Source: Annulohypoxylon bovei var. microspora (lineage: Eukaryota; Ascomycota; Sordariomycetes; Xylariales; Hypoxylaceae). Taken from it: a stretch of 64,000 nucleotides of DNA. The DNA lies in contig MU405290.1 in NCBI GenBank assembly GCA_022836615.1, positions 111,801 to 175,800 of the forward strand. The letters run 5' to 3'. The translations under genes were made by a program, and so were the position numbers. The notes under the pieces were generated by a model. That model did not search any database and was not told the origin of the DNA. It saw only the letters and a list, made by a program, of their open reading frames with translations. Positions 57,865 to 64,000 of the stretch are shown piece after piece. Every line of letters begins with the position of its first letter. The stretch's first letter is position 1.

Positions 57865-60774
57865 ATGGAGGTTCCTCGTTTAGACGCCGCTTCTGGAGCG
57901 TATATGCTCGGATGCGCTTTACTCAAACACGGGAAGCTACTTCAAGGTATTTACTAATTGCATCATATCCTACCTACATGATTCCATCCATACTAACTAA
58001 ACTCTACTCCTTAGCGGAGCTCGTGTTCCTTGAAGGAGGTCGTCTTGCCCAGAACGACTACCGCTTTCCGTCTGGCAGAGCAACCGTCAGATATGAAATG
58101 GGTAATTACGCAGGTGCTGTGTATTTCCTCGGTCGTGCGTTGCGACTTGTCGACCCGCAATCAGACGGTGTCACGATGCAGGAGCTCTACCTCTCCTTAG
58201 CTAAGGCATGCCTTCTATCTGGCCACCTTAAGAAAGCTCAGACAGCGATTTCAAACATCACGTCGGAGCATGATCGTCGTCCACTCGAACAAATCCTCCT
58301 TGGCATAGAGCTAGCAACGCCTGTGCCTGATCATTCCACTGACACAGCTGCAGGCGAATCTGACAGCCAAAATCAAGGGTCAGGCTCGCAGCCCTTGTAT
58401 TCTAATAAGAAGGTCCTATGGAATGAAGTATTCGAACGTCTAGCGAGGTATCGACCAACATTGTAAGGATTCACAATTCCAAACCCATAATTTACATGCC
58501 AGCTCATACTAACATGTATGGTACTATAGGAGAGACGAACGCAGGTTCATTGCCGTGAGCAGTGATAATATACATCCACTTTTTCGGGGTCCATTAACTG
58601 AGTCAGGCCAACGGGACTATTCCTTTCTCTTTGCTAACACCGGCGATGCGAGAAATGTATTTGTAACATTGGCTCAGATCGGCGAGCTGGCCTCAAAAAG
58701 GCTCTCCCTAGCGACCAAAATGTTCTACTTTACATTGGTCGATCTCGAACCTGCGGCACTCGCTAGAAACCTTTTATTTTTCCGCATGATGGCCGACAGC
58801 ACCGCGGAATCAGGGACGAAGCAACGAGTGACCCTGGCAACCCTGACATACACCTTCGCCGCTCAAGTTATGCCATCCTGGGCTTATGATAGGCAACAGG
58901 TTGCGATAAAGCATGTCCTTAACGACTTACATGGAGATGTTCCTCTAATAATGGGCCGGTTCTCTATCGACTCAGCCACCCGAGGTTTCATATCTAGCCA
59001 TCTTCAAAATTGGCAGAAATCCCCACAAGACTGGTATAGCGCAGAAGGAATCCTCGGCCTAACTCGGCAGCAACATGCAGAAAAGAAAATGATCATTGAG
59101 GCGAGGGGAGGAGATGTCCCTATTGATAGGCCTCCGCCTGGGTGTGAGCCTGGTAGTCGAGACACACTTGCCTTCCAGGACCTAAGTTTCATGCTTCCTT
59201 CAACCCTTTTAATGAAAGAGAACGAACCTGGAATGCTGGAGTTGCTTGGTGAGCGTAGCCTTGTAGCCAGTCTCCCACCAATTCACAAGGTGCTGCTGGA
59301 CATATACGTGAAACAGTGTTGGAGGCCGAATATGACGCTCCTCGACTTCGACTTATATTCGTCGAAGCAGTCTGATTACGCGCCCGCTCTAGATTTCACA
59401 CCCCAAGAAGTAGTGTGCCAACTTTTCTGTGGATCTAGGCCTGAAAATCTATTACCAGGTTGCTGTGGTGTTTTCGAACACCTTACGGGTTTCTTTAAGC
59501 TTGTTGCGGAGCAGTTTGAGATGACCCGGCACCAGACGATGTTCAAGATGGTTGCCAATGATGCGGCCAACGTCATGGAATCAGCGGGATTACATCTTCT
59601 TAACCAGGATAATACAAAATTCCCTGATCGATATGATACGATATATATGGGTCATCTATCAGGCTCCATTGGTGGTCCATTGGCTACTTTTATCCATGGC
59701 ATTCCAATCCTCCGTCACGATAATACTTCTGAATTAGAGTCCACAGTCGCCTTCAACCGGACGCAATGGGTCACATATGACCAGTTTCTCTCTGAGCACC
59801 TTAGCCTGGATGATCGATCAACTATAACCAACACATTCGCAGCAGGTCTTACCGAACAAACTGCTTGGGTGGAGAGTTATCTATCTCACAAAGTTTTCAG
59901 TCATGACTGGATCTCTTCTTACTGCCCTTTAAGTTGGTCGCGCACGAGTAGCAAACCTCTACGTTGGGACCAGCTTATGCCTCAACATGAGTTGGTGAAG
60001 TGGCTACGTATGTACTTTCTGAAACTTTGTATCCCCCCGTGCCGAGCCAACGCTCGTCGTAATGATGCGTATACGTCATTGAATATGACCATCTTCTTCC
60101 GCTTGACGATACATTTGTCCCGTATCGGTTACCCATCACACTGGTTGTCGTCAGTGCTCATGGACATATGTACTGGGAAAATCTCCAGTCAAAATGGTGC
60201 ACCAGAAATGATGGTCGCCGACAAGCTCAAGACAGCGCACAAATCTCCACAGTCTAGATTCTGCATCGAACCATTCATAGAAGAATTCAGAAGCCAGTTA
60301 GGAATTTGGAAGCTTCTCCTCCCGTTCAACATTCTCCAGAGCGATAGCCGATTACCACGCATCGACACAATTCGGGAGTACAAGCAACGTTTTCCACACC
60401 CTGATCTACCAACATTGAACTACAACCCCAACGTTGCTCTTATACTCTGGGATGTGCACAGAAATGGAGAGATACCTCGAGACAACTTGCGTCAGGCCTT
60501 GCTGGATGATAAAAATACCGATCCAAAGTACCAAGGCATCTCCAGCCAAACAGGCCGTGCGCACGTTATTTCAACAATAAAGCTTGCCTCGCCTGCGATG
60601 ACTGCCAGTTTCTGGTTTGCTGACGGACCTATCCAAGATATACTCTCGACAAGTGACCATTGGGAGGCCTGGCTCTGGGATATTCGCGACTGGACACTAA
60701 AATTAGGACCAGCGAGAGTTAATCAGATGACTCTGACGGTCGGCGATTCATGGTGTTCAGCTAGTAAACACTAG
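57865..60774 (+). CDS. TPR-like plus DUF4470 domain protein of unknown function
   Basis: Three exons: 57865-57946, 58015-58462 and 58530-60774, 924 residues. Intron 1 has a GTATTT donor, a TACTAAC branch and a TTAG acceptor. It restores the helix-rich N-terminus MEVPRLDAASGAYMLGCALL, then KHGKLLQAELVFLEGGRLAQ. Intron 2 joins RYRPTL to RDERRFIAVSSDNIHPLFRG. Residues about 10-120 look like TPR-type helical repeats (GAVYFLGRALRL, LYLSLAKACLLSGHLKKAQ). The block HPLFRGPLTESGQRDYSFLF with GDARNVFVTL starts the DUF4470 domain found in many fungal proteins. The remaining 600 residues resemble the usual long C-terminal region of that family, without a catalytic motif I can name. The function is unknown. 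An in-frame stop precedes the first ATG, which supports the start. Confidence 0.78.
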
Positions 60775-61594
60775 GTACCTAGGCAATGGATGGAGATGGA
60801 TAACCGTATTGGGTTCTCAGACGGCGGACAATGAAGAATTGTGAATACGAAGGACAGGTGGTTGTTCATATGATGCTGCACGGTTAGGTAACTCAGAAGC
60901 AGGTGCTTGGCATGTGCACAATCAATGGTTCCTATAGCTTCTTTCTCATGGATGCAATGTTTGTATTTAAACAAGTTCATTAACGGCATCCTGTTGCTGG
61001 AGAACTATCACGGAATAATGCGGCGTTTCAGTTAATTTATAAGCTAAAAATTTCACAATGCTAAAGGTCATAAGGTTAACGCAGAATAGGAGCTATATAA
61101 CCTTGTAGATTGACAGGTACCCAGCTCTCCTACTGTACTTAAATAACATACCATTGATGATTTGAGTAGAAAGCCTCAGGTAAATCGTAAGGTGCAATCG
61201 AGGTATATTAGTCTAATCCGTTTCTCATAAGTTGGGTCAACCATTTACTATTTCATGTGGTGGACTAGGACTAGAATATTAGTCATATTATTATTTTGTC
61301 TTGTTATAGTAATGTTGTGGCTAGATCTTATATGGAATATTATAAAAATTATAGTTATAACTAAAAGGACACCATCTTGTTCTGATTGTCCAAAATATCA
61401 TTGCTCTTTGTGTATCAAATAATGATTCTTGCCCGTGAGATGTTCCTCTATCCATCACCCCAGGTGCCTTTGACAAAACCAAGAAGCTTCTCCTGTACAA
61501 AAGCCAGACTCTGGCGGATAATCGAAATATACGGGATGCTGCTTTATAGGTTAGTTGACACGAACCCCGTTAAACACGTAGTTATGTGTACATA
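60775..61594. other. Convergent AT-rich spacer
   Basis: About 820 bases between the DUF4470 and sulfatase stop codons; strongly AT-rich around 61260-61365. No gene or repeat was recognised apart from a CTAGGTACCTAGG palindrome at about 60773. Confidence 0.6.
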
Positions 61595-63473
61595 CTATAA
61601 GTTGGTCTCAACTCTCTGTCTCTCAGCTTTCTTCCGGTTCAACGCCTCGTGGTACATAGTATATGAATCGAACATGCCTGTCTCCTGGAAGTAGGTCTCA
61701 TAATGCTTGAGCATTTCCCTTAAGTTTTCCGGGTGACTTTCCGCTAGATCATGAACTTCGCCGATATCCTTGGAGAGGTCGTACAGCTCCCATCTACCCG
61801 GTCCTTTAGGCGGGGGAAGGAACAGCGCTTTCCAATCACCTACTCTGACGGCAGCGACCCCGAGCTGTTCCCAGCCGACGATGTCCGTAGGTTCGTATAT
61901 CTGGATACTTTCGTCCTTCGGGCGCTCTAAGATCGGCCTCCATGACTTCCCCCGGACGGGCATCACCTCCCTCCCGCGGAAGATAGGACCTGGGTGTTTC
62001 AAGCCCGCAAGATCCAGGATAGTCGGGACGACATCCATGACTGTTGTGAAAGTGCCGGTGACTAGGCCGGTTTGTTTCAAGGCGGGAGGATACCGCACGA
62101 TGCAAGGACAGTGGATCCCGCCCTCGGTCGAGTGTGACTTCGCTCCGCGCGCAGGAGCCGTTGCTGCGCCAGCCCACTGTGGTCCATACCACACGAATGA
62201 GTTGTAATTGCCGATGTTATCTAGCGAATTATCGTAGTATTTCTGAACGATGTCTTCGACCGTGTAACCAGCGAGGATAGGCAAAGCCTCTAGTAATTGC
62301 CCCTCGGCGCCATTATCAGACATGAAGACTATGAACGTGTTGTCGAGCTCGCCTGTGTCTTCTAGGTAGGCTCGTACGCGACCTATATTCACATCGATGA
62401 GGTCAACCATTGCGGCGTAGACCTCCATAGCTCGAGAAGACTTCCTCTTCTCTTCCTCTGACAGCTCTTCCCAAGGTTGAGTCTTCAACATGTGCAGGAG
62501 CGCTGGTTCAACGTCGGGCGGCACAAGCCCCTTCTCTATCAAGCTTTGGAGCCTACGATCCCGTAGTGCGACAGGACCGTCGTCATACTTACCTCGGTAC
62601 TTCTCGATAACCTCCTGCGGGGCCTGTAGCGGCCAGTGAGGGGCTGTAAATGGGAGATACCCGAAGAAAGGCTGAGCTCTCTCTTCTTCTGTTCTTTCCG
62701 TTAAGAAGTCCAAGAAGTAGTCCGTAAATGTGTTCGAGGAGTAGAAGTCATTGGGTAGATCCGTACTTCCGTTGATGAAAACCTCATCTTTCATCCAAAT
62801 CCCATCGCCTTTAAAAATGGCTGTTGGTTTCTCCTTGAGATCATACAGTTGTGGCTCATGATTAAAATGATTTCCGGCTCCGGGAAGAGTAGAAAGTACC
62901 TTGGTGAATCCTCTTGCGTAGGGACCAAGCTCCTTCTTTAGACCTAGGTGCCATTTCCCGCTCATGAATGTGAAGTACCCTGCGTCTTGTAGGATCTCTC
63001 CCAGGGCAGCAACGCGGTAGTTCAAGTATCCTTCATAGCCAGGCTTGTCCTTAAAGATATCAGGGGCCTTTTTCTGAACAGAGACTGTTAGCTAAGTACC
63101 CAGCTAGGGAGTTGGTACGTATTGGAACCAGAGAACTTGCTATCTTCTCGGCCATTACTCCTAGCCCGGCTATATGTGAGTCCGTCCCCGATAGGAGCAT
63201 AGCTCTCGTAGGGGAACATGATGCAGCCGTGTGGAAGCCGGTCATGCGAATCCCTTCTTCAGCCAGCTTTTTCAAATTGGGCGTGTCGATCTCGCCTCCA
63301 TAAGGGGAAGTGTCACTAAACCCCAAGTCGTCTGCGACGATGATTAGAAAATTTGGCTTCTTCTCAGCCATCATAGATCTAATATACCGATCGTATATAA
63401 ATGCAGAAAGCGCGGAAAGCACAAAAATACCAATGAGTGAGCGCTGTAAAGCCCCTCCCAGAAGAAGCCACAT
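61595..63473 (-). CDS. Sulfatase (arylsulfatase/alkylsulfatase family)
   Basis: Hydrolyses sulfate esters; family members convert the motif Cys to formylglycine. Two exons on the minus strand, 63473-63129 and 63073-61595, 607 residues. The intron (GTTCCA donor, GCTAAC branch, GTTCAG acceptor) is in phase 0; the donor is weak, so a few residues at the join (IASSL-KKAPDIF) are uncertain. Metal-binding DD is at 48-49 (VADDLGFSD) and the signature SCSPTR has Cys near 86. KWHLG, APHWPLQAP, the metal block FMSDNGAEG and a late GGIHCPCIVRYP are all present. Residues about 8-27 are hydrophobic and could be a membrane anchor. An internal ATG at 63371 begins MAEKKPNFLIIVADDLG, the usual start of cytosolic fungal and bacterial homologues, so the anchor may not be translated. 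Confidence 0.87.
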
Positions 63474-64000
63474 GTCTCATCTACGAGCGCAGTGGCGTTT
63501 CCGTGTTACCGGCAAATATGATAATGGATATACCCATCAGGCGAGCAGGGAATATAGCCAGGCATAATTTGCCTACATAGAGAAATAGCATATTTATCTT
63601 AGATTTGCCTACCTGAGCCTGCTTGAGGTCAATGATTTTTTACGAAAGTCGCTTCATAAGAATTAGAAGAGCTTTGGGCGAACTCATCTACTGGGACGAA
63701 CTGACGTCGCTGTTTGATTTAGGAGAGAGAGCTTACTAGAAAAGGGGGAAATGGGTGAATTAAATAAAGTTGCCTCAGAAATTGCATTAACAATGTTAAC
63801 AGCAGAATCCCCTTAACGATATTTACTTTTATTATATTATCATTACATACCTCGGTATATAAATAAGAGCTGGAGTGGATCATTAAAGGAGCATCATGAC
63901 CACGTGTATGGTGGCCCATAGGTGGTACTGTGCCAAAAAAGAATTAAATTTTGGAAAATAGAAGTAGCTATTCCTAATACGGTAGTTGTGCTGGTGGGTA
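63474..64000. other. Upstream region of the sulfatase gene
   Basis: About 530 bases at the window edge, AT-rich, with no supported gene. It should contain the sulfatase promoter. Confidence 0.55.

Overview
The window is nuclear DNA of a filamentous ascomycete (Pezizomycotina, most likely a Sordariomycete; this placement is inferred, not measured). The evidence is short GT-AG introns (mostly 55-165 nt) with TACTAAC-like branch points, long gene-poor spacers full of CCTAGGTA-type motifs, and proteins of typical fungal architecture: an Msn2/Seb1-type zinc-finger factor, a TPR-like plus DUF4470 protein, and a SAM plus HMG-box protein. No rRNA, tRNA, CRISPR array, secondary-metabolite cluster or intact transposase was recognised.

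Layout. 1-10 kb has no credible gene. 10.0-12.0 kb: C2H2 stress-type transcription factor (+). 13.6-16.3 kb: Dph6-type diphthine-ammonia ligase (+), tail to tail with a membrane-anchored type B carboxylesterase (-, 16.4-18.8 kb). 20.3-22.6 kb: Cdc14 phosphatase (-). 23.5-23.9 kb: KEOPS subunit Pcc1 (+). 24.3-25.4 kb: Hsp20 chaperone (-). 26.57-27.96 kb: two abutting TA-flanked inverted-repeat elements, the second a giant foldback with perfect 110-bp ends. 29.3-33.1 kb: WW plus PhoD-like phosphatase (+). 33.8-34.8 kb: phosphomannomutase (-), damaged by an assembly gap. 36.0-36.7 kb: a charged protein of unknown function (-). 37.4-40.3 kb: Na+/Ca2+ exchanger (-), divergent from condensin subunit Brn1/CAP-H (+, 41.4-44.1 kb). 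45.3-47.3 kb: SAM/HMG-box protein (-). 50.8-52.0 kb: small three-exon gene with a 20-nt microexon (+). 54.5-56.8 kb: Dhr2-type DEAH helicase (-). 57.05-57.29 kb: 245-bp MITE-like element. 57.9-60.8 kb: DUF4470 protein (+). 61.6-63.5 kb: sulfatase (-).

Most genes are housekeeping: translation and tRNA or ribosome quality (Dph6, Pcc1, Dhr2), mitosis (Cdc14, condensin), glycosylation (phosphomannomutase), stress (Msn2-like, Hsp20) and ion homeostasis. They do not form one pathway. Gene models were spliced by eye. Each multi-exon model given here (except the gapped phosphomannomutase) totals a multiple of three and joins family-conserved blocks. The strongest unexplained signals are the inverted-repeat elements, the microexon gene and the artefact inside the phosphomannomutase gene.
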